Positions 1 through 5,625 of a DNA stretch of 5,625 nt are shown piece after piece. This stretch comes from Mesoaciditogaceae bacterium (GTDB lineage Bacteria > Thermotogota > Thermotogae > Mesoaciditogales > Mesoaciditogaceae). Location: the NCBI GenBank assembly GCA_015486145.1, contig WFSH01000041.1, positions 1 to 5,625 of the forward strand, in the 5' to 3' direction. The notes beneath the pieces were generated by a model. The model searched no databases, was not told where the DNA came from, and saw only the letters and a program-made list of their open reading frames with translations. Each line of letters starts with the position of its first letter. Positions within the stretch are counted from its first letter, which is position 1. Both the position numbers and the translations under genes were made by a program.

Positions 1-50
1 ATTTTGGATTGCCAAATGTCAGTTAACCGATTGGTGAAAATGATTTCCAA
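1..50 (-). CDS. 5' end of an unidentified gene, cut by the window edge
   Basis: An open frame runs from a TTG codon at 50-48 off the left edge and gives (M)EIIFTNRLTDIWQSK, too short to assign a family. The TTG start is chosen because a strong Shine-Dalgarno sequence, GAGGTGA (62-56), lies 5 nt upstream, the normal spacing. An in-frame ATG at 56-54 would begin inside that ribosome binding site, so it is less likely, although ATG is the commoner start codon. A good promoter (84-113) lies just upstream, and a terminator separates this gene from the DEAD-box helicase gene, so it is probably an independent transcription unit. That a gene starts here rests on promoter, RBS and open frame together. 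Its function cannot be told from this window. Confidence 0.5.
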   Translation of the reverse strand, partial: MEIIFTNRLTDIWQSK

Positions 51-55
51 ATTCA

Positions 56-62
56 TCACCTC
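56..62 (-). promoter_or_regulatory. Ribosome binding site of the partial left-edge gene
   Basis: The minus strand reads GAGGTGA, a near-consensus Shine-Dalgarno sequence, 5 nt before a TTG codon at 50-48. It decides the start: the ATG at 56-54 overlaps the end of this motif and could not be correctly spaced from it. Confidence 0.6.
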
Positions 63-83
63 GTTTTGTTCGTTAAGCAAACT

Positions 84-113
84 ATTATATACCTTTTTCC
101 ACTTTAAAGTCCA
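84..113 (-). promoter_or_regulatory. Sigma-70-type promoter for the left-edge gene
   Basis: On the minus strand a perfect -10 box TATAAT (89-84) follows a -35-like TGGACT (113-108, 4 of 6 matches to TTGACA) with an 18-bp spacer. Transcription would start near position 77 and leave a leader of about 27 nt that contains the GAGGTGA site. The -35 box is 1 bp beyond the T-tract of the preceding terminator, so one transcription unit ends directly where the next begins. The -10 box is certain as sequence; promoter activity is inferred. Confidence 0.7.
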
Positions 114-114
114 T

Positions 115-147
115 AAAAAACCATCAAATGCGGTTCACATTTGATGG
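115..147 (-). terminator. Rho-independent terminator of the DEAD-box helicase gene
   Basis: Read on the minus strand, a perfect 10-bp stem (CCATCAAATG / CATTTGATGG, arms at 147-138 and 130-121) closes a 7-nt loop and is followed at once by six T residues (120-115). It begins 26 nt past the helicase stop codon. The stem has only moderate GC content but no mismatches. On the plus strand the stem has no T-tract after it, so termination should be one-directional. Confidence 0.88.
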
Positions 148-173
148 GATCATGTTCAAATTTCGAAGTTAAA

Positions 174-1859
174 TCATTTTCTGGCCATTTTAACGCTTAC
201 GGTGTTTCCTCTTATTTGATTGCCTTCCATTATCTTAAGGACGTCCTTTACGAGATCCTTCTTTATCTCAACAACAGTGTGATTTTCGTGAATCTCTATT
301 GCACCTATTGAACTGCCTGAAATTCCCGCTTCATTGGCTATTGAACCAACGATGTCTCTGGGGGAAATGTTGTGATCTTTTCCGATGTTGACACTTAATT
401 TCGCCATTTTACCATCAGTTCTTCTTCTTGAATTGACGTTTCGATCTCTCGAGTTGAACTTTCTCCCATTAGATCTACCATCTCTGAATCTTCTTGAATC
501 CCTTGAGTTTCTTGAATCTTTACGATCTCTTACTATTTCTATTTTTTCGTCGTAATTCGAAGAACTTTCACCGGAGAGTTCCTTGTTCATTTTCAAAAGC
601 GCGGATGCTATGTCCAAAGATGAAAAGTTGTTCTCTATCATATCGTTTATCACTTTTGTGTATTTGTTCAAGTTGCCTTGACTTATCGTTTCTTTTATCT
701 TTTCAACTATCTTTTTCATACTGTTCCTTTCCACATCTCTCATTGACGGAATGTCGGAATGGCGAATGCTTGTTTTTGCGTACTTTTCAATCTCTTTCAA
801 CTTGTAAGAGTCTCTACCTGAAACAAAAGTTAAAGCCATGCCGCTTTTACCCATACGCCCGGTTCTTCCAATTCGATGAATGTAATACTCATCGTATTGA
901 GGCACATCGTAGTTAAACACTATTTCAACGTTTTCTATGTCAAGTCCTCTTGCGGCTACATCCGTTGCGATGAGAATTCTAACGCTTCCATTTTTGAAAT
1001 CGCCAAGAACTCTGCTTCGTTGCGCTTGCCTCAGATCTCCGTGAATTGCGTCCGCAGAGTATCCTCTCATCTTAAGTTCACTTACAAGCTCATCAACAGT
1101 TTTTTTGGTGTTGCAAAAGACTATTGAGCGCTGTGGGTTGTACATTCCAAGAAGCCTTGAAAGCAACGCTATCTTGTCTTTACCTCTGACTTTGAAATAA
1201 ACCTGCTCTATACTTTCAACGGTTAATTCCTTACTTGGAATCTTTATATGTTCTGGATTATTTTGAAATTTCTTTGTGAGCTCAAGTATAGGTCTGGGAA
1301 CTGTGGCGGAAAAAAGTGCCGTTTGCCTTTCATCTGGCGCTTGACTGAGAATGAGCTTAATATCGTCTATGAAGCCCATGTTGAGCATCTCATCGGCTTC
1401 GTCCAACACCACTATTTTAACGTTGCCAAGTTTGATTGTTTTTCTTCTCATGTGATCCATGATCCTGCCAGGTGTTCCGACGACTATTTGAACACCTTTT
1501 TTTAGAGCCTTTATTTGCCTGTCAATTGGTTGACCGCCGTAGACTGCCAACACGGTCGCTTTTTTGTACCTGAGTATCTTTTCAAATTCTTTGGACACCT
1601 GAACGCCAAGTTCTCTTGTAGGGCACAGTACCAACACTTGCAGATTACGATTACCCTCCTCAAGCATTTCAACAGCCGGCACCGCATAGGCAAATGTTTT
1701 TCCAGTTCCGGTTTGCGCTTGTCCAACGACATCTTTTCCTTCGAGCATTTTTGGAATTGCCATTGATTGAATGGGGGTTGCCTCATTGAATCCCAACGTC
1801 GATATTGCCTTTTTCATTTCGGGTGATAATCCCATTTCTTCGAATCTCAGATTTTTCAT
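174..1859 (-). CDS. deaD: DEAD-box ATP-dependent RNA helicase, DeaD/CsdA type
   Basis: This is an ATP-dependent RNA helicase that unwinds short RNA duplexes in the cytoplasm. Relatives act in ribosome assembly, mRNA decay and cold adaptation. All core motifs are visible: Q motif (F6, F24, ATPIQ 27-31), Walker A AQTGTGKT (48-55), PTREL (80-84), TPGR (129-132), DEAD (153-156), SAT (184-186), HGD (273-275), ATDVAARGLD (298-307) and HRIGRTGR (328-335). Residues 360-430 resemble the DeaD dimerisation segment. An Arg/Ser/Asp/Asn-rich linker (444-480) follows, then a DbpA-like RNA-binding domain (about 485-559), which DbpA itself uses to contact 23S rRNA. The ATG start puts the usual short lead before the Q motif; a weak AAGGAAG site lies 5 nt upstream. 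The gene is intact, ends in TGA, and has its own promoter, long leader and terminator. The deaD assignment over cshA or dbpA rests on domain layout; dbpA is less likely because DbpA lacks the dimerisation segment and long linker. Confidence 0.96.
   Translation of the reverse strand: MKNLRFEEMGLSPEMKKAISTLGFNEATPIQSMAIPKMLEGKDVVGQAQTGTGKTFAYAVPAVEMLEEGNRNLQVLVLCPTRELGVQVSKEFEKILRYKKATVLAVYGGQPIDRQIKALKKGVQIVVGTPGRIMDHMRRKTIKLGNVKIVVLDEADEMLNMGFIDDIKLILSQAPDERQTALFSATVPRPILELTKKFQNNPEHIKIPSKELTVESIEQVYFKVRGKDKIALLSRLLGMYNPQRSIVFCNTKKTVDELVSELKMRGYSADAIHGDLRQAQRSRVLGDFKNGSVRILIATDVAARGLDIENVEIVFNYDVPQYDEYYIHRIGRTGRMGKSGMALTFVSGRDSYKLKEIEKYAKTSIRHSDIPSMRDVERNSMKKIVEKIKETISQGNLNKYTKVINDMIENNFSSLDIASALLKMNKELSGESSSNYDEKIEIVRDRKDSRNSRDSRRFRDGRSNGRKFNSRDRNVNSRRRTDGKMAKLSVNIGKDHNISPRDIVGSIANEAGISGSSIGAIEIHENHTVVEIKKDLVKDVLKIMEGNQIRGNTVSVKMARK
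420..530 (-). repeat. Imperfect 9-bp repeats coding [D/N]SR tripeptides in the helicase linker
   Basis: The stretch codes for residues 444-480 of the DEAD-box helicase. DSR, NSR and DSR follow one another at 448-456, and NSR recurs at 469-471 and 476-478. At DNA level GATTCAAGA occurs twice, 18 bp apart (492-500 and 510-518 on the plus strand), with a diverged copy between. The result is a basic, low-complexity and probably disordered linker between the motor and the RNA-binding domain, likely adding nonspecific RNA affinity. Such arrays can change length by replication slippage. Confidence 0.7.
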
Positions 1860-1864
1860 AAAAA

Positions 1865-1870
1865 CTTCCT
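1865..1870 (-). promoter_or_regulatory. Weak ribosome binding site of the DEAD-box helicase gene
   Basis: The minus strand has AGGAAG, 5 nt before the ATG at 1859-1857, separated by five T residues. It is further from the AGGAGG consensus than the sites of the two neighbouring genes. A weak site after a long leader fits translation that depends on leader structure, though that is inference. Confidence 0.55.
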
Positions 1871-1887
1871 TTCCCTGTTATACGTTC

Positions 1888-1913
1888 AATTCATGAAATG
1901 ATTTGCATGAATT
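1888..1913 (-). repeat. Perfect 8-bp inverted repeat upstream of the helicase ribosome binding site
   Basis: The arms AATTCATG and CATGAATT (1913-1906 and 1895-1888 on the minus strand) pair perfectly around a 10-nt loop. The element sits in the helicase leader and ends 17 nt before the ribosome binding site. It may act as an RNA hairpin, or as a DNA dyad for a repressor binding downstream of the promoter. The stem is AT-rich, so it would melt easily at high temperature. No T-run follows it, so it is not a terminator. Confidence 0.55.
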
Positions 1914-2020
1914 CCGACAATTTTTGAAGTTCCACTTTTGTCATCACGAAGGACGAACAAACCTGCAGATCTCTGAAGAAAAAACCGGAGAAATATGGGA
2001 ATGCAAACTTCAACTTCGTC

Positions 2021-2050
2021 ATTATACCACAAAGCCTCAAATTGTCTCAC
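2021..2050 (-). promoter_or_regulatory. Extended -10 promoter of the DEAD-box helicase gene
   Basis: The minus strand has TGGTATAAT (2029-2021), a perfect -10 box with the TGn extension, and a -35-like GTGAGA (2050-2045, 4 of 6 matches) with an 18-bp spacer. The extended -10 offsets the imperfect -35. The promoter lies 85 bp after the Snf2 stop codon and separates the helicase gene from the upstream gene. The predicted start near 2014 gives the long leader described above. Confidence 0.75.
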
Positions 2051-2067
2051 AAATGATCGGCTTTCAA

Positions 2068-2094
2068 GGTATCTTTAAAGCATCAAAGAATACC
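2068..2094 (-). terminator. Weak hairpin after the Snf2 gene, doubtful terminator
   Basis: On the minus strand GGTAT-T-CTTT pairs with AAAG-ATACC, a 9-bp stem with one bulged T and an 8-nt loop. It begins 41 nt past the Snf2 stop codon, before the helicase promoter. No T-tract follows it; a run of six T (2107-2102) lies before it instead. It is therefore a poor intrinsic terminator and may only protect the 3' end or have no role. Read-through from the Snf2 gene into the helicase gene is possible. Confidence 0.2.
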
Positions 2095-2134
2095 GTTGTT
2101 TAAAAAATATCACATTTATCCAACCCAAAAGAAC

Positions 2135-5100
2135 CTATTTTTCCAATTGAAAAAGGTCTTGAAGTTCCTCATCTGAAAGTTCGGTGATCCATTTTTCACC
2201 GGCTGTAATGATAGAATTGGCAAGCTCTTGTTTTTTCTGTATCATTTTATCTATTTTTTCTTCGAGGGTTCCAACGGTTATCATTCTGTGTACGATGACG
2301 TTTTTAGTTTGGCCTATTCTGAACGTTCTGTCTGTGCCTTGATTTTCCACAGCCGGATTCCACCACAAATCGTAGTGAATAACATGGTTTGCCGCTGTGA
2401 GATTTAAGCCTGTTCCACCAGCTTTTATGGTTATTATCATGATCGGATAGTGATGTTTTCCCTGGAAATCTTTCACCATTTCCGTTCTTTTTTTTCGTGA
2501 TAAACCACCGTGGAAAAATAACGGCTCCACTTTTAAAGCATTTTTCACCATATCAAATAGAAGCTTTCCCATTTCCCTGTATTGAGTGAATATTACAGCT
2601 TTTTCGTCGTTTTCAAGGATGTCTCTCAATATTTCGATCGTTCTTTCGGCCTTTCCGGATGCTGATGGAACGGGAACGCCGTTTTTTGTGTAGTGAATTG
2701 GGTGGTTACATACCTGCTTTAAAGATATCAAAAGTCTGAATATGGCTCCCTTCCTTTCTATGTCTTCAATTTCACCAAATATTTTTTTCGATTCGTTTTT
2801 AACGATCTCTCTGTACAAAGAGGCTTGTTCCTCTTTTAGCTGAACGTATTCATTTGACATGATTTTTTCCGGCAAATCTTTTATTATGGTTTTGTCAGTT
2901 TTAAGCCTTCTCATGAGAAAGGGAGCGGTTATCCTCTGCAAGCGTTGCGCGACTTCCAAATTTCCGTATTTTTCTATAGGAATAGAGTACTCTTTGATGA
3001 ATTTTTCCCTGTTTCCAAGATAACCCGGCATCAGGAAATCAAAGATACTCCAAAGTTCTAAAAGACGATTTTCTATTGGTGTTCCGGTTAAGGCTATCCT
3101 TCCATGAGATTTTAGGCTTTTTACCGCTTTGGCTTGAAAAGTGTTTGGATTTTTCACATTTTGAGCTTCGTCTATTATTATGAGTGACCACTCAATGCCT
3201 TTTAACTTCTCCACATCACTTCTCACAACGCCGTAGGTTGTCAGGACGATGTCCACACCGTTAGTTTTGAGCTTTCTGAAAGGACCGTAATAAATGCTTA
3301 TGTTGAGTTTGGGAGCAAATTTTTCAATTTCGTTTTTCCAATTTTCAACAAGCGTTAGAGGAGCAACAACGAGGGCGGGGCTTTTCAGTTTTTTGTTCTC
3401 TTTTTCCTTTAAAACCGTGGAAATAGCTTGAACAGTTTTGCCAAGTCCCATGTCATCGGCTAAACAAACTCCAAATCCTTTTTCTGAGTAGGTGTAAAGC
3501 CATTTAAAACCCCTTTCTTGGTATTTCCTCAGTTGAGCGTTTAAGGTTTTGGGTGCCCTTATATTTTTGACTTTTCGGAAATCTTCCAAAAATTCTTTGA
3601 GATCCTTGGAAAAATCTATCTTTACTCCACCGAGTTCTCCACCCAAAATGACCTGCAAAGCTTCGTGATTGGAAATGGAGGGGATGCCTCCTTCTATTTT
3701 TTTCACGATCCTGTGCAATTCATCGGTATCCACCAGAAGATATTTGTTCCTCAGTTTTATTATTCCACTTGATTTTTTTGACAGTTTCAACAGTTCATGA
3801 AATGAAATGGTTTCTCCATCAATGGATATCTTCCAATTAAAATCTAAGAGCTCGACCAAATTCATGTAAGTTTTCTTCCAATTACCGTTTTTCAAAGATG
3901 CGCTTAAGGTTAGCGTCGGCTTCAAAATATTTTTGAATTCTTTGGGAAGGAGAACTTTCACTCCAAGCATTTCCAGGCTAAAACGTCCCTTTGTTACGAA
4001 TTCTCCAAGCTCTTCCAGTGTCAGACTGATCGGTTTTTCATACTTTGCAGCTTTAGCCGTGAAAGGGCTATGCTTCGCTATTATGCCGAGTTGTTTCATG
4101 ACATTCTCTTTGTCGGCGAAGCTGGCGTTTGAATTTCTGAATTTGGAGAAAGTCATCGGAGACTCTAATGGATCTTGATTGTTTTGAACTTCCAGTTGAA
4201 GAGTGAATTTGTCATTTCTGGCTAACTCTTCTATTAACACAACTATTGAGTAATTTCCCCTTCCCACGTAAAACGGTTCAAGCCAGTTCGATACGCTCGT
4301 AAAAATGTGCTTATCCTCAAATTTTTTGACTTCAAATACGTCTCCGTTGAAAAAAACTTTGGTTATTTTGTTTTCTTTAGGAATGTTCAGGTTTTTTATG
4401 TGTTCACTCAGAATCAGAGATATTATGTAATCAGCGACAAAATTTCTTTTCAAAACCATTCCACTTTTATTTACGACCAAATATTTGGGAGCTATCGAAT
4501 TCAAATAATCTAAATAAGCTTTTATAGCGTCATCGTACAAAGCCGGATGATATTCTATTTTGAAATCTCCATTTTCGTTGACTTTCACGGCTTTTGGAAT
4601 TATTGCTCTCATTTTTAGAAGTGTGTACGAAAAAGCAAAAGCTTTTTTGAAAAATCGAACGGATTTGCTGTCGTTTTTATTTTCAAAGATCGAGATTCCG
4701 CTCATGAAATTGTAAAAAGTGGAAAAAGAGATTTTCCCTTTCGAAAATGGAAGTTCAGTGACATCCCCATTTATTTTAATAAAGGGGTTGTCGGGTAAAT
4801 ACAGCACTTGAAATTCTGTCTCTTTCAAGTAAGGAGAATGGGTCTCTCTGAAAAGCTCTTCTTGCGTTTGAACGATAAGAAACGTTTTGTAAAATTTTCT
4901 AAGAACTTCTTTGAAGTTTCCTTTCTGGTAAAAAGGGGGATTGTCTTCCAGAATATTCAGGCTTTTTCCCACGTCATATTTTTCTTCTGGTAGTTTTGGG
5001 GCTTGTATCTCCTCGGTATCACGAACCTGTGTTTTTTCAATGAACATATTCTCGTTCTTTTTTCCAACGATCTTCGCCATATCCATAAGGCGAGTTTTAG

Positions 5101-5593
5101 ATACACCGTGCATTTCGAAAATCAAAAAGGGGTCCTTGTCCAATTCTTGAGCAATTATGTAATAAACCGCGGCAAGGTGCTTGCATGGATTTGCCCAATC
5201 TGGGCAGGTGCACTCCGCGTCGATTTCTTCCCACGATCTTGGAAAAAGATGAACGCCTTTCTCATCCAGAAGTTTGTTCAGTTCTTCTGGAAGATTACCA
5301 ATGAGGAGCTGTGATGCGAGATCTGGCCTTAACTCTATAATCTCTTGTATCTTTTCTATTTCTTTTAGCCCGAACAAATTCATTCTGATCTTTTCCCTGT
5401 AAGGTCGAGGACGTGTTCCTTGGACTTTGGCAATTACAACGGCATCACTGGAAACGTTAATGCTTATCACATGACCATTCTTGGCATAGCTTCTGCCTCG
5501 TGGTAATCTGTTGGTATCTTTATCTATACTTTCAAGCGCTTTTACCCACTCTTTTCCCCACCATGTTTTTCCAAATTCATATTTTCTTCCCAT
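2135..5593 (-). CDS. Snf2-family ATPase/helicase with N-terminal SWIM zinc finger
   Basis: This is a large Snf2-type ATPase, expected to translocate along duplex DNA and remodel bound proteins rather than separate strands. The N-terminus (FGKTWWGKEW, LPRGRSYAKNG, VQGTRPRPY) is typical of bacterial SWIM proteins. The zinc finger CxCx6CxH uses C128, C130, C137 and H139, a probable nucleic-acid or protein contact. Residues 200-480 are poorly conserved to my eye. Residues about 520-645 (LTLEELGEF, GVKVLLP, LDFNWKISIDGE) match the SNF2-associated region resembling DUF3670. The motor follows: DDMGLGKT (713-720), DEAQ (808-811), LTGTPIEN (835-842), GGTGLNL (1059-1065) and DRTFRIGQ (1088-1095, arginine finger region). 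All catalytic residues are present. The ATG start has AAAGGTG 7 nt upstream and fits the family N-terminus. The frame is unbroken and ends in TAG. The family resembles B. subtilis YwqA, with the SWIM part like YwqB. The in vivo role is unknown; DNA repair or transcription recycling are guesses from the fold. Confidence 0.95.
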   Translation of the reverse strand: MGRKYEFGKTWWGKEWVKALESIDKDTNRLPRGRSYAKNGHVISINVSSDAVVIAKVQGTRPRPYREKIRMNLFGLKEIEKIQEIIELRPDLASQLLIGNLPEELNKLLDEKGVHLFPRSWEEIDAECTCPDWANPCKHLAAVYYIIAQELDKDPFLIFEMHGVSKTRLMDMAKIVGKKNENMFIEKTQVRDTEEIQAPKLPEEKYDVGKSLNILEDNPPFYQKGNFKEVLRKFYKTFLIVQTQEELFRETHSPYLKETEFQVLYLPDNPFIKINGDVTELPFSKGKISFSTFYNFMSGISIFENKNDSKSVRFFKKAFAFSYTLLKMRAIIPKAVKVNENGDFKIEYHPALYDDAIKAYLDYLNSIAPKYLVVNKSGMVLKRNFVADYIISLILSEHIKNLNIPKENKITKVFFNGDVFEVKKFEDKHIFTSVSNWLEPFYVGRGNYSIVVLIEELARNDKFTLQLEVQNNQDPLESPMTFSKFRNSNASFADKENVMKQLGIIAKHSPFTAKAAKYEKPISLTLEELGEFVTKGRFSLEMLGVKVLLPKEFKNILKPTLTLSASLKNGNWKKTYMNLVELLDFNWKISIDGETISFHELLKLSKKSSGIIKLRNKYLLVDTDELHRIVKKIEGGIPSISNHEALQVILGGELGGVKIDFSKDLKEFLEDFRKVKNIRAPKTLNAQLRKYQERGFKWLYTYSEKGFGVCLADDMGLGKTVQAISTVLKEKENKKLKSPALVVAPLTLVENWKNEIEKFAPKLNISIYYGPFRKLKTNGVDIVLTTYGVVRSDVEKLKGIEWSLIIIDEAQNVKNPNTFQAKAVKSLKSHGRIALTGTPIENRLLELWSIFDFLMPGYLGNREKFIKEYSIPIEKYGNLEVAQRLQRITAPFLMRRLKTDKTIIKDLPEKIMSNEYVQLKEEQASLYREIVKNESKKIFGEIEDIERKGAIFRLLISLKQVCNHPIHYTKNGVPVPSASGKAERTIEILRDILENDEKAVIFTQYREMGKLLFDMVKNALKVEPLFFHGGLSRKKRTEMVKDFQGKHHYPIMIITIKAGGTGLNLTAANHVIHYDLWWNPAVENQGTDRTFRIGQTKNVIVHRMITVGTLEEKIDKMIQKKQELANSIITAGEKWITELSDEELQDLFQLEK
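5177..5212 (-). other. SWIM zinc-finger coding segment
   Basis: This segment codes for residues 128-139 of the Snf2 protein, which read CTCPDWANPCKH. The four ligands are C128, C130, C137 and H139, in the order expected of SWIM domains (CxCx(n)CxH). A conserved-looking stretch ending in DPFLIFEMHGVS (154-165) follows, the usual continuation in bacterial SWIM proteins. The ligands are complete, so zinc binding is expected. Confidence 0.9.
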
Positions 5594-5600
5594 TTTTCAA

Positions 5601-5607
5601 CACCTTT
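5601..5607 (-). promoter_or_regulatory. Ribosome binding site of the Snf2 gene
   Basis: The minus strand has AAAGGTG, 7 nt before the ATG at 5593-5591, a good Shine-Dalgarno match that supports this start. Only 32 bp upstream of the gene are visible, so its promoter, or an upstream operon partner, cannot be placed. Confidence 0.7.
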
Positions 5608-5625
5608 TGAATAATATGACTATCA

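Larger units (their letters stand above)
1860..2014 (-). promoter_or_regulatory. Long 5' leader of the DEAD-box helicase mRNA with potential stems
   Basis: If transcription begins about 7 nt after the -10 box (near 2014), the helicase mRNA has an untranslated leader of about 155 nt. Three pairings are visible on the minus strand: TTGAAGTT (2013-2006) with AACTTCAA (1931-1924); TTTGCAT (2007-2001) with ATGCAAA (1908-1902); and the local hairpin at 1888-1913. The first two share bases 2006-2007 and cross each other, and the second overlaps the local hairpin, so they cannot all form together. A smaller stem with one G-U pair lies at 1941-1956. Cold-induced helicase genes such as E. coli csdA are known for long leaders. 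Regulation here is inference from structure alone, and I recognise no known riboswitch class. Confidence 0.45.

Noticed and set aside
494..1766. Several plus-strand and alternate minus-strand open frames within the DEAD-box gene
   Set aside because: They are shadows of a fully intact, motif-rich helicase gene, with low-complexity translations and no initiation signals.
1877..1882. TATAAC as a second -10 box close to the helicase start codon
   Set aside because: No -35 match exists at 16-18 bp and the resulting start would remove the ribosome binding site.
1891..2022. 43-codon minus-strand open frame inside the helicase leader
   Set aside because: Its ATG overlaps the -10 box and so would not be in the transcript, no ribosome binding site precedes it, and later in-frame starts also lack one.
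1903..2103. 66-codon plus-strand open frame in the intergenic region
   Set aside because: It has no Shine-Dalgarno sequence or promoter, runs against both flanking genes across the helicase promoter and leader, and resembles no family I know.
3933..5314. Plus-strand open frames of 61-103 codons opposite the Snf2 gene
   Set aside because: They lie antisense to an uninterrupted coding sequence with all family motifs and show no independent evidence of being genes.
174..5593. The two helicases as a new defence or nucleic-acid-processing system
   Set aside because: Both belong to widespread housekeeping-type families, the DEAD-box gene has its own promoter and terminator, and no nuclease, methylase, integrase or toxin gene is present in the window.
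5611..5616. TATTAT as a -10 box for the Snf2 gene (minus strand)
   Set aside because: A start 6-8 nt downstream would fall inside the ribosome binding site, and any -35 box lies at or beyond the window edge. It is probably chance in AT-rich sequence.

Overview
The window comes from a low-GC bacterium (well under half G+C by eye) with Shine-Dalgarno starts and TATAAT-type sigma-70 promoters. The AGA-leaning arginine codons, the lysine- and isoleucine-rich proteins and the style of both proteins suggest a Thermotogota-like or Firmicutes-like host. That placement is inference; no phylogenetic marker is present.

All supported genes lie on the minus strand, so the region reads from high to low coordinates. 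First is a 1152-residue Snf2-family ATPase (2135-5593) with an N-terminal SWIM zinc finger, a central SNF2-associated region resembling DUF3670, and a complete C-terminal Snf2 motor. A 275-bp intergenic region follows. It holds a weak hairpin, a strong extended -10 promoter and a leader of about 155 nt with several possible RNA stems. Next is a 561-residue DeaD/CsdA-type DEAD-box RNA helicase (174-1859) with an Arg/Ser/Asp linker and a C-terminal DbpA-like RNA-binding domain. It ends at a clear Rho-independent terminator (115-147). A new promoter (84-113) begins 1 bp beyond the terminator T-tract and drives a gene of which only about 17 codons are visible (1-50).

The two helicases probably do not form one operon, because the DEAD-box gene has its own promoter. 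The Snf2 protein is expected to be a dsDNA translocase or remodeler, and the DEAD-box protein to act in ribosome assembly or mRNA turnover, typically most needed in the cold. Nothing in the sequence shows that they cooperate.

I see no CRISPR array, tRNA, rRNA, insertion sequence or evident new multi-gene system. The points most worth checking are the structured, possibly switching leader of the DEAD-box gene and the fusion of a SWIM zinc finger to a Snf2 motor, modules that other bacteria often encode as neighbouring genes.
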